Assembly: GCF_036241575.1 (NCBI RefSeq)
Contig: NZ_CP108455.1
Span: 7,299,001-7,363,000 of the forward strand
DNA: 64,000 nt
Origin: Streptomyces sp. NBC_01267
GTDB taxonomy: Bacteria > Actinomycetota > Actinomycetes > Streptomycetales > Streptomycetaceae
Reading direction: 5' to 3'
The position numbers and the translations under genes are program-made. Position 1 is the stretch's first letter. The number at the start of each line of letters is the position of its first letter. Positions 8,877 to 20,700 of this stretch are shown piece by piece. The notes under the pieces were generated by a model that saw only the letters and a list, made by a program, of their open reading frames with translations, did not search any database and was not told the origin of the DNA.

Positions 8877-9203
8877 ATGCCGCCTGTAGTACCGCCCTTC
8901 CTGGTCGGCCTCATTGTCGCGCCTCTGGCCAAACGCCTGCTCAAGCCACTGGTGGGTGGAGTCGTCAAAGCATCCGTCGGCATCGCGATGGAGGTGAAGA
9001 AGGCGGCTCAGGAGGCCGGGGAGAACATCCACGACCTCGCGGCCGAAGTGGCTGCCGATGTGGTGGCCGCCCAGATCGCCGCCGCGGAAACCGAAGGTCA
9101 CTCCGGTGACGGTCAGCACACCACCGGAAACGGCGGCAAGGGGGAACCGAGGATCCCGAAGATCCGCGCGACCACCGGTAGTTCCTCCGGAAAGACGCCC
9201 TGA
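8877..9203 (+). CDS. Small DUF5132-like protein
   Basis: A 108-residue protein. An N-terminal hydrophobic segment (PPFLVGLIVAPLAKRLLKPLVGGVVKA) is followed by a charged amphipathic helix (MEVKKAAQEAGENIHDLAAEVAADVV) and a Gly/Thr-rich tail. This layout matches what I recall of DUF5132 proteins, which often accompany HMA-domain metal ATPases. Here the neighbour is an ABC exporter whose N-terminus looks HMA-like. The start is ATG 8877 with GGATGGAG about 6-9 nt upstream. Its function is unknown; a membrane-anchored accessory of the exporter is the best guess. Confidence 0.6.
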   Translation: MPPVVPPFLVGLIVAPLAKRLLKPLVGGVVKASVGIAMEVKKAAQEAGENIHDLAAEVAADVVAAQIAAAETEGHSGDGQHTTGNGGKGEPRIPKIRATTGSSSGKTP

Positions 9204-9394
9204 CGGTCCGTAAGGACTCACGGCCGCCGCCAGGCGCGTATGCCGATAGATTTCGGCGGAATGCGTCCGGGTGGCGGCCGTTCGCAGGCCGTTCGGCCGC
9301 AGAGATTTGCTGTCCAGAATTTCCCGCTCCGTCGCCGTAATCCGTCGTGTCCGTGGCGGTTTTCCGCGACCTCCGCAAACAGGTGAACGTACAC

Positions 9395-11689
9395 ATGCCA
9401 TCGCTACTGGGTGTCGCCGGATTCCGCTCCGTGGAATTGGGTGCGAGCCCACGCTCGGTCGCACCGGGCCGCCAGCGCTGGGACGTCAAGCTGGTCCTGG
9501 GACGACCGCGGACGGCCGAGATCCTCGCCGCCGCGCTGCGCCACATTCCCGGGATCACCGAGGCCCGGGCCAACCCGGTCACCGGCGGGGTGCTCGTCCG
9601 GCATGATGCGCGGTTGCGCGCCACGGACATCGGCCGGATCGTCCGCAGGGTCGTCACCCGGGTCGCGGAGGGACCGACCGGAGTGGGGTGTCCGGATCCG
9701 GTCCGCCACGCCCCCGCGCCGGCCCCGCGGGCGGACCGCGGCCTGGTCGTGCGCCCGGTGCTCGCCGTCGTCGGCGGGGTAGCGGCCGGGGTCGCACTGA
9801 TCAAGGGGTCGACGCTGAGCAGGCAACTGGTGGCCGCGGGCGGGGTTGCCGCGGCGACCGCGGTCGTCCTCCGCAAGGCATGGCGCGGAACCGTCGACGC
9901 GTCCCGGGACGCGGCCGGGCCCGGTGCCGAACGCCACCCCTTGCTGGAGATCGTCGGTCCGCACCGACGCCGCCTCTACCGGGCCGCCTCCCTGTCCGTC
10001 GCCTGCCAGGCTGCGGAGATGGCACTCGGCACCTTCCTCGGATGGACCGGCCTGGTCCTCATCAAGGGCGAGGCAGCTCCGCTGGTCAGCCTCGGCCTGA
10101 CCACGGCCTCCGCTCAACTGTGGGGCCTGGCCGGGCTGGTGGCCGCCGCCTGTGCCGCGGTGGCGGGTCTCTCGTACGCCTCGAACCTGCAGTGGCGCCG
10201 ACTCGGCCAGGACATCGAGCACGATTGGCGGGGCCGCACGTACCGACACGTCCAGCACCTCGAACTGGGACACCTGGAGGGTGAGCGGACCAGCCGGGTG
10301 GCCGGCACGCTCACCAACGACGTCGGCCAGCTGGGCGCCTTCTTCGCCGGCCCGGCCAACGACGTGCTGCAACTCGGCACCAGCCTGGCCCTCCTGGTGC
10401 CGGCGTTCCTCCTGCTGGCACCGCAGATCGCCTGGATCGCGTTCCTGCCGATCCCGGTCATCGCCTGGCTGTCGCTGCACCACCAGGAGAAGGCCGCGGC
10501 GGACTACGCCGTCACCGGCGAGTGCCGGGCCGGGCTGGGCAGCCAGGTGATCAACTCGCTCGAAGCCGGTGCGACCGTCAAGAGCTTCTGCACCGAGGAC
10601 TACGAGGCCGAACGCATCGACGAGCTGAGCGAAGCGGTCCAGGAGAGCAGCCGACAGACCGACCGGAGCACGATCCGCCACGCCGAGATCGTCCGGTCCT
10701 GCACCACCGCATCGATGGCAGGCACCCTGCTGATCGGCGGTCGTTCGGTACTCAACGGCACCCTGCGCTTCGAGGTGTTCAGCCCGCTGATCGGGCTGCC
10801 CCAGATGCTGTTGATGCGGATGAGCCGGATCGGCGGCATCGCCGACCAGTACCAGCGCACCCTCGCCTCCTACGACCGGGTCCAGAGGCTGCGCGCCCTG
10901 CCCGTCGAGGCCGACGGCGGCGACGGGACGCTCGACCTTGCCGAGGTGCGGGGCGAGATCGTCCTCGACGGGGTCACCTTCGCCTACCCCGGCCGACCGA
11001 CGGCACTGGAGGACCTCTCGCTGACCATCCCGGCCGGGCAGGTGACCGCCCTGGTGGGCGCCACCGGCTCCGGTAAGACGACGATCGCCAGACTGCTGAT
11101 GCGCTTCCAGGACGCCCAGTTCGGAAGAGTGCTGATCGACGGACAGGACATCCGGGACCTGCGGCGACACAGCTTGCGCCACGCCATCGGCTTCGTCGCC
11201 CAGGACCCGTTCCTCTTCGACGGCAGCATTGCCGACAACATCCGCTACGGCAGCTTCGAAGCCTCGGACGAGGCAGTGCTCCAAGCCGCCGCCATGGCCG
11301 AGGCGGACACCTTCATCGCGACGCTTCCGGACGGCTACGACACTCTGATCGGTGAACGCGGTGCCGCGCTCTCCGGCGGCCAGCGGCAGCGGATCGCCCT
11401 GGCTCGCGCGATCCTCAAGGACTCGCCGGTCGTGGTCCTCGACGAGGCCACCTCCGCCGTGGACAACGAGACCGAGGCCGCCATCCAGCGCACACTGCGT
11501 GGCTTCGCGGCCGACCGCACGATGGTCGTCATCGCCCACCGCCTCTCCACGGTCCGCCACGCCGACCGCATCTACGTCATGGACAAGGGCGGCATCGTCG
11601 CCGAACAGGGCACCCATGACGAACTCCTCGCCCAGCACGGACTCTACGCATCTCTCTGGCAGCTCCAGGCCGGCGAACTCGCCGCCTGA
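9395..11689 (+). CDS. ABC exporter with N-terminal HMA-like domain
   Basis: A 764-residue half-transporter. Residues 1-75 fold-match an HMA-type domain (RWDVKLVLGRPRTAEILAAA, then PGITEARANPVTGGVLVRHD) but lack the metal-binding CxxC. A six-span exporter core runs from about 120 to 480. The nucleotide-binding domain has Walker A LVGATGSGKTT, signature LSGGQRQRIALA, Walker B VVVLDEATSAVD and H-loop IAHRLST. I prefer ATG 9395 because AGGTGA sits 8 nt upstream; a GTG at 9347 would add 16 residues. It stands 104 bp before the NRPS on the same strand, so product export or self-protection is a reasonable inference. HMA-like domains are usual on P-type ATPases and unusual on ABC exporters. Confidence 0.85.
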   Translation: MPSLLGVAGFRSVELGASPRSVAPGRQRWDVKLVLGRPRTAEILAAALRHIPGITEARANPVTGGVLVRHDARLRATDIGRIVRRVVTRVAEGPTGVGCPDPVRHAPAPAPRADRGLVVRPVLAVVGGVAAGVALIKGSTLSRQLVAAGGVAAATAVVLRKAWRGTVDASRDAAGPGAERHPLLEIVGPHRRRLYRAASLSVACQAAEMALGTFLGWTGLVLIKGEAAPLVSLGLTTASAQLWGLAGLVAAACAAVAGLSYASNLQWRRLGQDIEHDWRGRTYRHVQHLELGHLEGERTSRVAGTLTNDVGQLGAFFAGPANDVLQLGTSLALLVPAFLLLAPQIAWIAFLPIPVIAWLSLHHQEKAAADYAVTGECRAGLGSQVINSLEAGATVKSFCTEDYEAERIDELSEAVQESSRQTDRSTIRHAEIVRSCTTASMAGTLLIGGRSVLNGTLRFEVFSPLIGLPQMLLMRMSRIGGIADQYQRTLASYDRVQRLRALPVEADGGDGTLDLAEVRGEIVLDGVTFAYPGRPTALEDLSLTIPAGQVTALVGATGSGKTTIARLLMRFQDAQFGRVLIDGQDIRDLRRHSLRHAIGFVAQDPFLFDGSIADNIRYGSFEASDEAVLQAAAMAEADTFIATLPDGYDTLIGERGAALSGGQRQRIALARAILKDSPVVVLDEATSAVDNETEAAIQRTLRGFAADRTMVVIAHRLSTVRHADRIYVMDKGGIVAEQGTHDELLAQHGLYASLWQLQAGELAA

Positions 11690-11793
11690 CCGCAGAAAAG
11701 CCGCCCCGCCCGCCGATCGCGTGACACCACCGTGGTCGGCGCGGCCCGGCACGCCCTGCGCGCATGCCCGCCCATACTTCTGGAGGTACCCCC

Positions 11794-14700
11794 ATGTCCC
11801 GTCGCGACGGAGACGTCCTTCCCCTGACCGCGGCCCAGCGGGAGATCTGGCTCGCCGAGCAGCGCTCCCGGACACCGATCCCGGGCTACCGCGTCGGTGA
11901 ATGCCTGGAGATCCACGGGCCGGTCGACCCGGAGCTGTTCGAAGCCGCGCTGCGCCGAGTGGTCGACGAGGTCGACGCCCTGCACGTGACCTTCGTCGAC
12001 GACGGTGAAGGCCCGCGTCAGATCCTCCGCGAGACCTGGGACTGGGCGCCCGTCCACCTCGACCTCGGCACGGAGCCAGATCCCCGGGCGGCGGCCATGG
12101 ACTGGATGGAGCGGGACCTGGCCCGTCCGCTGGACCTCTCCCGTGATCCGCTGTTCGGCCATGCGCTGATCCGGCTGTCGCCGACGGAGTTCCTCTGGTA
12201 CCTGAACTACCACCACGTGGTGCTGGACGCGATCAGCAGCTCCATGGTCCGGCAGCGGGTCGGCGAGGTGTACTCGGCACTGGCCGGGAGCGGTGCCGTT
12301 CCGCCGTCTCCGTTCGGCTCGCTACGGGACCTGGTCGACAGCGACGCCGCCTATCGCTCGTCCGCCGACTTCAGCGCCGACCGCTCCTACTGGACCGAGC
12401 GCTTCGCCGATCTGCCCGCCCCGACACGGCTCACCGACACCGCCGCGACCGACCCGCACCAGGCCCTGCGCGTGGCCGGGGAGCTGGAGCTGCGGAACCC
12501 CGAGGCACTGCGAGCGGCGGCGGGCCGGGCCGGTGTCAGGTGGTCCCGGGTGGTGGTCGCGGCGACGGCGCTCTACGCCCACCGTCTGAGCGGCGCCCAG
12601 GACGTGGTGCTCGCCCTCCCCGTCACCGCCCGTCGGGGCTCCGACCGCGACCTGATGTCGGTGCCCGGCACGATGTCCAACGTCGTGCCCCTGCGGCTGA
12701 CCGTGCGACCGGACATGCCGTGGGGCGATCTCGTCGCCCAGGTGGCGCGGGAGGTCGAGTCGGCCGTCGCGCACGAGCGCTACCGCAGCGAGGACCTGCT
12801 GCGCGACCTCGGCGCGCCCGGCAGCATCGGAACGGCGTTCCCGCTGATCATCAACATTATGGCCTTCAACGCCAGGCCTAGTTTCGCCGGGCACCCTGCC
12901 TCGGTTCACCACTTCGTGTCGGGGTCGACCACCGACCTGGCCGTCTGGCTCTTCGACTACCGGGACGGCAACCCCCCGCTTCTCCGGCTGCACGGCGCGC
13001 CGGAGGCGTACGGCGACGACGACCTCGCCGCGCACCAGCAGCGGCTGCTCGCCCTTCTCGACGCCGTCGCGGACTGCGACCCGGACGAAGCGGTTGGCCG
13101 GATCGACCTGCTCACCGCCGAGGAGCACCGCGAGGTGGCGGCCCTCGGCACCGGGCCGGTGGCCGAGGCCCCCACCGCGAGCCTGCCGGAGCTGTTCCGG
13201 GAGCACGTCCGGGCGACTCCGGACCTCGTCGCGCTGGTGTGCGGTGACGTGTCGCTGACGTATGCGGAGTTGGACGTGCGGGCGAACCGGTTGGCGCATG
13301 CGCTGATCGCGCGGGGTGCTGGGCCGGAGCGGTTGGTGGCGGTGTCGCTGCCGAGGTCGGCCGAGCTGGTGGTGGCGATCCTTGCGGTGTTGAAGACCGG
13401 CGCGGCGTACGTTCCGGTCGACCCCGATTATCCGGCGGCCCGGGTCGCGTATCTGCTCGACGACGCCCGCCCGGTCCTGACGGTGACCGACACCCGCACC
13501 CTGGGGCGGCTGCCCGACGGCGTCACTGCCCGGCTGGTGCTCGACGAGCCGGAGACGGCCGCTCTGGTGGCAGGCTGCCCGGCGGTCGATCCGGGGGTGG
13601 CCGTCGATCCGGGGCACCCGGCGTACGTGATCTACACCTCGGGTTCCACCGGCAGGCCCAAGGGTGTGGTGGCAAGGCACGGCGGCCTGCTCGACCTGCT
13701 CACCGACCACCGGCTGGTGCAGTTCGCACCGCTGCTGGTGGACCGGCGGCGGCTGCGGGTGGCGCTGACCACATCGGTGTCGTTCGACGCCTCCTGGAAC
13801 CAGCTGATGGCCCTCTTCGCGGGCCACGAGCTGCACGTTCTGAACCATGCGACCTGGACCGACCCGGAGGCCTTCGTCGACTACGCGGCGTGCCACGGGC
13901 TGGACTACGTCGAGGCCACCCCTTCCTACCTCCACGTCCTCGTCGCCCATGGACTGCTGGACGATCCGCAGCGCCGTCCCGCGCTGGTCGCGGCGGGCGG
14001 CGAGGCCGTCCCCGAGCAGCTGTGGGAGCGGCTGCGGGCCGCCGACGGGGCCTCCTGCCTCAACCTCTACGGACCCTCGGAGTGCACCGTCAACTCGGTG
14101 GCCGCGCCCACGGCATCGAGCCCGCGCCCGGTCATCGGCCGCCCCGTCACCAACGCCCGGCTGCATGTGCTCGATGCCGCGTTGCAGCCCGTGCCCGCGG
14201 GTGTGCCGGGTGAGTTGTACATCGCTGGTGCGGGGTTGGCGCGGGGGTATCTGAACCGGCCGGGTCTGACCGCGGGGCGGTTCGTGGCAGATCCGTTCGG
14301 TGCGGGCGGGTCGCGGATGTACCGCACGGGTGACCTGGTGCGATGGAACCCGGACGGGAACCTGGAGTTCCTCGGCCGCACCGACGACCAGGTCAAGGTC
14401 CGTGGCTTCCGGATCGAACTCGGCGAGATCGAGGCGGTCCTCGCCGAGCACCCGGGGATCGCGCAGGCGGCCGTCACGGTGCGCACCGACGAGGAACCCC
14501 TGCTGGTCGCCTACGTCGTCCCTGCCACGGGGCAGGTCGTCCACACGGACACACTGCGGGCCCGGCTGCGGAAACGGTTGCCCGAATACATGGTGCCGTC
14601 GGCGCTCGTGGTGCTGGACGCACTGCCGCTGACCCCGAACGGCAAGCTCGACCGGCGCGCCCTCCCGGCACCCGAGCGGCAGCCCACCGCACCGGGCCGA

Positions 14701-17700
14701 GCTCCGCGCACCGCGGTCGAGCACCTGCTCTCCGGGCTGTTCGCCGAGGTGCTGGGCCTGCCGCAGGTCGGTGTCGACGACGACTTCTTCGACCTCGGCG
14801 GACACTCCCTGCTGGCCACCCGGCTGATCGCCAGGGCGCGGTCCGTGCTGGGCGTGGAGCTGAGGCTGCGCGAACTGTTCGACGCGCCGACGGTGGCTGA
14901 GCTGGCGAGTGCGGTGGACGTCGCGGGCCGGGCGCGGCCGGCGCTGGGGCGGTGCGAACGGCCCGCGACGGTCCCGCTGTCCTTCGCGCAGCGCCGACTG
15001 TGGTTCCTGCACCGCATGGAGGGTCCGAGTGCCACCTACAACATCCCGCTCGCTCTGCGGCTGTCCGGAAGCCTGGACCAGCGCGCCCTGCAAGCCGCCC
15101 TGTCGGACGTGGTCGAGCGGCACGAGAGCCTGCGCACCGTCTTTCCGGTGGTCGACGGAGTGCCGTGCCAGCGGGTGCTCGACCTCGACGTGGCACGGCC
15201 GCGGCTACGGGTGACCGAGGTCGGTGAGCGCGACCTGCCGGACCGGCTGGCGGAGGCGGCGCGGTACGGCTTCGAGCTCTCCGAGGAATCACCGTTGCGC
15301 GCCGAACTGTTCCGGCTCGGCGCCGAGGAGCACGTACTGCTGCTGGTGGTGCACCACATCGCCGGTGACGGCTGGTCGACGGGCCCGCTCTCGCGGGATC
15401 TGGCGACCGCCTACGCGGCCCGCAGCGAGGGGGCGAAGCCGGAGTGGTCGCCGCTTCCGGTCCAGTACGCCGACTACGCCCTCTGGCAGCAGGAGCTGCT
15501 GGGTGACGGAGCCGACCCGGACAGTCTGCTCAACGGCCAACTCGCGTACTGGCGGGAGCGGCTGGCGGACCTGCCCGACCAGGTCGAGCTGCCCTTCGAC
15601 CGTCCCCGGCCGACGGTGATGTCCTACCGGGGCGCCCACCTTCCGGTGCGCATCGACGCCGAGCTGCACCAGGGCCTGCGCGAACTCGCCCGCGACGGCG
15701 GAGCCAGCCTCTTCATGGTGCTCCAGGCCGGTCTGGCCGCCCTGCTTGGCAAGCTCGGCGCCGGTACCGACGTTCCGATCGGCACCCCGATCGCGGGACG
15801 CACCGACGAGGCCTTGGACGACCTGGTCGGCTTCTTCGTCAACACCCTGGTGCTGCGCACCGACCTGTCCGGCGACCCGTCGTTCACCGAACTGCTGGGC
15901 CGGGTGCGCTCCGACGCGCTGGCCGCGTACGCGCACCAGGAGGTGCCGTTCGAGCACCTCGTGGAGGCGCTGAACCCGACCCGGACGCTCGCACACCACC
16001 CGCTCTTCCAGACCATGCTCACCCTGCAGAACGCCCCGTTCGGCACCTTCGACCTGCCGCGGCTGCGAGTGGCGACCGACCTGGTACCCACCGGAACGGC
16101 CAAGTGCGACCTGACCTTCGTCCTGGCCGAACAGCCCGGCGAGGACGGGTTGTCGGGCGTGGTGGAGTACAGCACCGACCTGTTCGACGCGGCCACCGTC
16201 ACCGAGATCGTCGAACGGTGGCTGCGGCTGCTGCGCTCCGTCGTCGCCCACCCCGGCCGACGGATCGGCCAGGTGGACGTGCTGTCCGCCGACGAGCTCC
16301 GTGCGTTGTTGCCGGCCGGTTCCGACCAGGGCGGGGAGCTGCCGGAGTGCGGCCTGCCCGCGCTGTTCGAGCGGCAGGTGCGGGCGAACCCGGCCGCGAC
16401 CGCCCTCACGGACGGCGAGACCACTCTGACGTACGGCCGGCTGAACGCGCGTGCCAACCGGCTGGCGCACGCCCTGATCGACCGGGGGGTGGGGCCGGAG
16501 CAGTTGGTGGCGCTGGCCCTGCCGCGCTCGGCGGAGCTGGTCGTGGCGGTGCTCGCGGTGCTCAAGGCCGGCGCCGCGTACGTACCGGTGGACCCGGAGT
16601 ACCCGGCCGCCCGGATCGCCTATCTGCTCCAGGACTCCCGGCCCGCGCTGCTCGTGACGACGAGCCGGGCCGACGAGCGGCTGGGGGCGGAGCACGTGGA
16701 CCGGCTGCTGCTGGACACCGTCGACCTGGACGGGCTGCCGGACACGGACCCGGGGGTCGCCGTCGACCCGGGCCAGGCCGCCTATGTCATCCACACCTCC
16801 GGTTCCACCGGCAACCCCAAGGGTGTGGTGGTCCCGCACCGCAACGTGGTGCGCCTGTTCGGCACCACCAGGGATCTGTTCGGGTTCTGCGCCGATGACG
16901 TGTGGACCCTCTTCCATTCCTACGCCTTCGACTTCTCGGTGTGGGAGCTGTGGGGCCCGCTGCTGCACGGCGGCCGCCTGGTGGTCGTGGACCACGAGAC
17001 CAGCCGCTCGCCCGGCCGGTTCCTGGAACTGCTCGCCCACGAGCGGGTGACGGTGCTCAACCAGACGCCCTCCGCCTTCTACCAGCTGATGCAGGCGGAT
17101 GCGGAGGCTCCGGAGACCGGCCGCCGACTCGCCCTGCGCACGGTGGTGTTCGGCGGCGAGGCGCTGGAGCACGCCCGGCTGGCGAGCTGGTATCAGAGGC
17201 ACGCGGAGGACGCGCCGCGGCTGGTCAACATGTACGGCATCACCGAGACCACGGTGCATGTCACGTACGCGGCCCTCGACCGGTCCGGGACCGCCGTCGG
17301 CCAGGTCGGCGCGGCCCTCCCGGACCTGCGGGCGTATGTGCTGGACGGCGGCCTGCGACCGGTGGCCCCGGGCGTGCCCGGCGAGCTGTATGTGGCGGGC
17401 GCGGGCCTGGCGCGCGGCTATTTGAACCGGCCCGGCCTGACCGCCGGGCGGTTCGTGGCGGACCCGTTCGGACCACCGGGATCGCGGATGTACCGCAGCG
17501 GCGACGTGGTGCGCCGCGCGGCGGACGGCAGCCTGCGCTACGTCGGCCGGGCCGACCAGCAGGTGAAGGTGCGCGGCTTCCGGATCGAGCTCGGCGAGAT
17601 CGAGGCGGCGCTGGCCGCGTACCCCGGGATCGCCCAGGTCGCCGTCCTGGCTCGGCAGGACCGGTCCGACGACACCCGACTGGCCGCGTACCTGGTGCCG

Positions 17701-20700
17701 GCCGCGGGCGCCGCACCACGCTCCGACGACCTGCGGGGGCACCTGCGCGAGCGGTTGCCGGCGTACATGGTGCCGTCGGCGTTCGTCATGCTGGACGCAC
17801 TGCCGCTGACCGTCAACGGAAAGCTGGACCACCGGGCCCTGCCCGCCCCCGACCTCACCCCGGCGGCCACCTGCCGTGCGCCGCGCACCCCGCAGGAGCA
17901 GATCCTCTGCCGGCTGTTCGCAGAGGTCCTGGGTGTGGCGTCGGCCGGCGTCGAGGACGGATTCTTCGAGCTGGGCGGGCACTCGCTGCTCGCCACCCGC
18001 CTGGCCGCCCGGATCCGCGCGACGCTCGGCGTGGAAATGCCGCTGCGCACCCTGTTCGAGGCGCCGACCCCGGCAGGTCTGGCCGCCGCCCTGGCAGCGG
18101 CCAGACCGGCGCAGGCCGCCCTGGCGCGGCGCGAGCGCCCCGAGGTGATCCCGCTGTCGTTCGCGCAGCGGCGGCTGTGGTTCCTGCACCAGCTGGAGGG
18201 TGCAGGCGCGAACTACCACATCTCCCTGGCGTGGCGGCTGTCCGGGGATCTGGACCGGCGGGCCCTGGAGGCCGCTGTGGCCGACGTGATGGCCCGGCAC
18301 GAGAGCCTGCGCACCGTCTTCCCGGCGGTGGACGGAGTGCCGCACCAGCAGGTGCTGGACGTGGATGCAGCCCGCCCGCGGCTGCTCGTGAGCCGGACCA
18401 CCGAGGCCGAGCTGTCCGCTCTGATGGCGGCGGCGAAGGACTGCCGGTTCGACCTGGCGGTCGATGTGCCGCTGCGGGCCGGGCTGTTCGAGCTGGCGCC
18501 GGACGAGCACGTCTTCCAGCTGGTGCTCCACCACATCGCGGGTGACGGCTGGTCGCTGGGCCCGCTCGTGCAGGGACTGACCGCCGCTTACACGGCGCGC
18601 CGCCGCGGCGAGGAGCCGCAGTGGGCTCCCCTGCCCGTCCAGTACGCCGACTACACCCTGTGGCAGCACGAACTGCTTGGCGACTCCACCGACCGGGACA
18701 GCCTGTTCGCCGGACAGGCGGACTACTGGACCCGGCAGCTGGCCGGTCTGCCGGAGCGGATCCAGCTGCCGACCGACCGGCCCCGCCCGGCGGTCGCCTC
18801 GCACCGGGGCGGTTCTGTGCTCGCCGGTCTCGACGCCGAGCTGCACCGCGGTCTTCGCGAGCTCGCCCGTGCGCACGGGACCAGTCTGTTCATGGTGCTC
18901 CAGGCCGGGCTGGCGGCGTTGCTGAGCAAGCTCGGCGCGGGGGACGACATTCCGGTCGGCAGCCCGGTCGCCGGCCGGACCGACCAGGCTCAGGACGAAC
19001 TGGTGGGCTACTTCGTCAACACCCTGGTGTTCCGTACCGACACCTCGGGCGATCCGACGTTCGCCGAGCTGCTGGACCGGGTCCGGGACACCGCGCTGGC
19101 CGGATACGCCCACCAGGACCTGCCGTTCGAATACCTGGTCGAGGTCCTGAACCCGTCCCGGTCGCTGGCGCACCACCCTCTGTTCCAGGTCATGCTGGCG
19201 CTGCAGAACGCACCCCGGGCCGACTTCGCGCCGCCCGAGCTGCGCGTCGGCGAGATGCCGTCGGCGTCGACCACCGCCAAGCTGGACCTGATCTTCACCA
19301 TGTCCGAGCGGCACGCGGAGGACGGCTCCCCGGAGGGCATCGACGGGTCCGTCGAGTACGCCTGCGACCTGTACGACCCGGCCGCCGTCGAGACGATGAT
19401 CGGGCGGTGGGAGCGGCTGCTCCGCGTCGCGGTCGCCGACCCGCGCCGGCGGCTCAGCCGGCTCGACCTGCTCACCGCCGAGGAGCGCGATGAGCTGACG
19501 GCGCTGGCTACCGGTCCGGTGGCCGAGGCCCCCACCGCGAGCCTGCCGGAGCTGTTCCGGACTCAGGTGCGCATGCTTCCCGACGGCCTCGCGCTGGTGT
19601 GCGGTGACGTGTCGCTGACGTACGCGGAGTTGGACGTGCGGGCGAACCGGTTGGCGCATGCGCTGATCGCGCGGGGTGCTGGGCCGGAGCGGTTGGTGGC
19701 GGTGTCGCTGCCGAGGTCGGCCGAGCTGGTGGTGGCGATCCTTGCGGTGTTGAAGACCGGCGCGGCGTACGTTCCGGTCGACCCCGATTATCCGGCGGCC
19801 CGGGTCGCGTATCTGCTCGACGACGCCCGCCCGGTCCTGACGGTGACCGACACCCGCACCCTGGGGCGGCTGCCCGACGGCGTCACTGCCCGGCTGGTGC
19901 TCGACGAGCCGGAGACGGCCGCTCTGGTGGCAGGCTGCCCGGCGGTCGATCCGGGGGTGGCCGTCGATCCGGGTCACCCGGCGTACGTGATCTACACCTC
20001 GGGTTCCACCGGCAGGCCCAAGGGCGTGGTGGCGACGCACGGCGGCCTGGTCAACCTGTTCGCCAACCAGCGTCCGCTGATCTCCCGGCCGGGGGAGCGG
20101 ATGCGGATCGGGCTGACCACCTCCGTGTCCTTCGACGGCTCCTGCGACCAGCTGTTCGCCGTGTTCGCGGGCCACGAGCTGCACGTCCTGGACGAGGCGA
20201 CCTGGTCCGACCCGGAGGCCTACCTCGAGTACGCCGTGCGGGCCGGGCTGGACACTGTCGGCGGCACCGCGTCCTACCTCCAGGTCCTGGTCGAACACGG
20301 TCTGCTGGACGACCCGCGGTGGCGTCCTTCGGTGGTCGCGCTGGGCGGGGAGACCGTTCCGGAGCAGCTGTGGGAGCGGCTGCGGGCGGCCGACGGGGTG
20401 CTCGCCCTGAACTACTACGGGCCCTCCGAGTGCACGGTGGACTCGGTCGTCGCGCACCTGAAGTCGAGTCCGTGCCAAGTGATCGGTCGGCCGCTCGGTG
20501 GTGTCCGGCTGCATGTGCTCGATGCTGCGTTGCAGCCCGTGCCCGCGGGTGTGCCGGGTGAGTTGTACATCGCTGGTGCGGGGTTGGCGCGGGGGTATCT
20601 GAACCGGCCGGGCCTGACTGCGGGACGGTTCGTGGCGGATCCGTTCGGTGCGGGTGGGTCGCGGATGTACCGCACGGGTGACCTGGTGCGATGGAACCCG

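Larger units (their letters stand above)
11815..14935 (+). other. NRPS module 1: starter-like C, A (unassigned), PCP
   Basis: C residues about 8-440, A 464-955, PCP 970-1047 (Ser1005). The C domain carries HHVVLDA, with Ala replacing the usual Gly, and opens [15 protein letters not shown], unlike the [12 protein letters not shown] openings of the six internal C domains. Pocket residues aligned to GrsA read D-A-N-E-V-A-L-V-N (Lys in A10). I do not recognise this code; Glu at position 278 hints at a polar or basic side chain. Confidence 0.75.
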
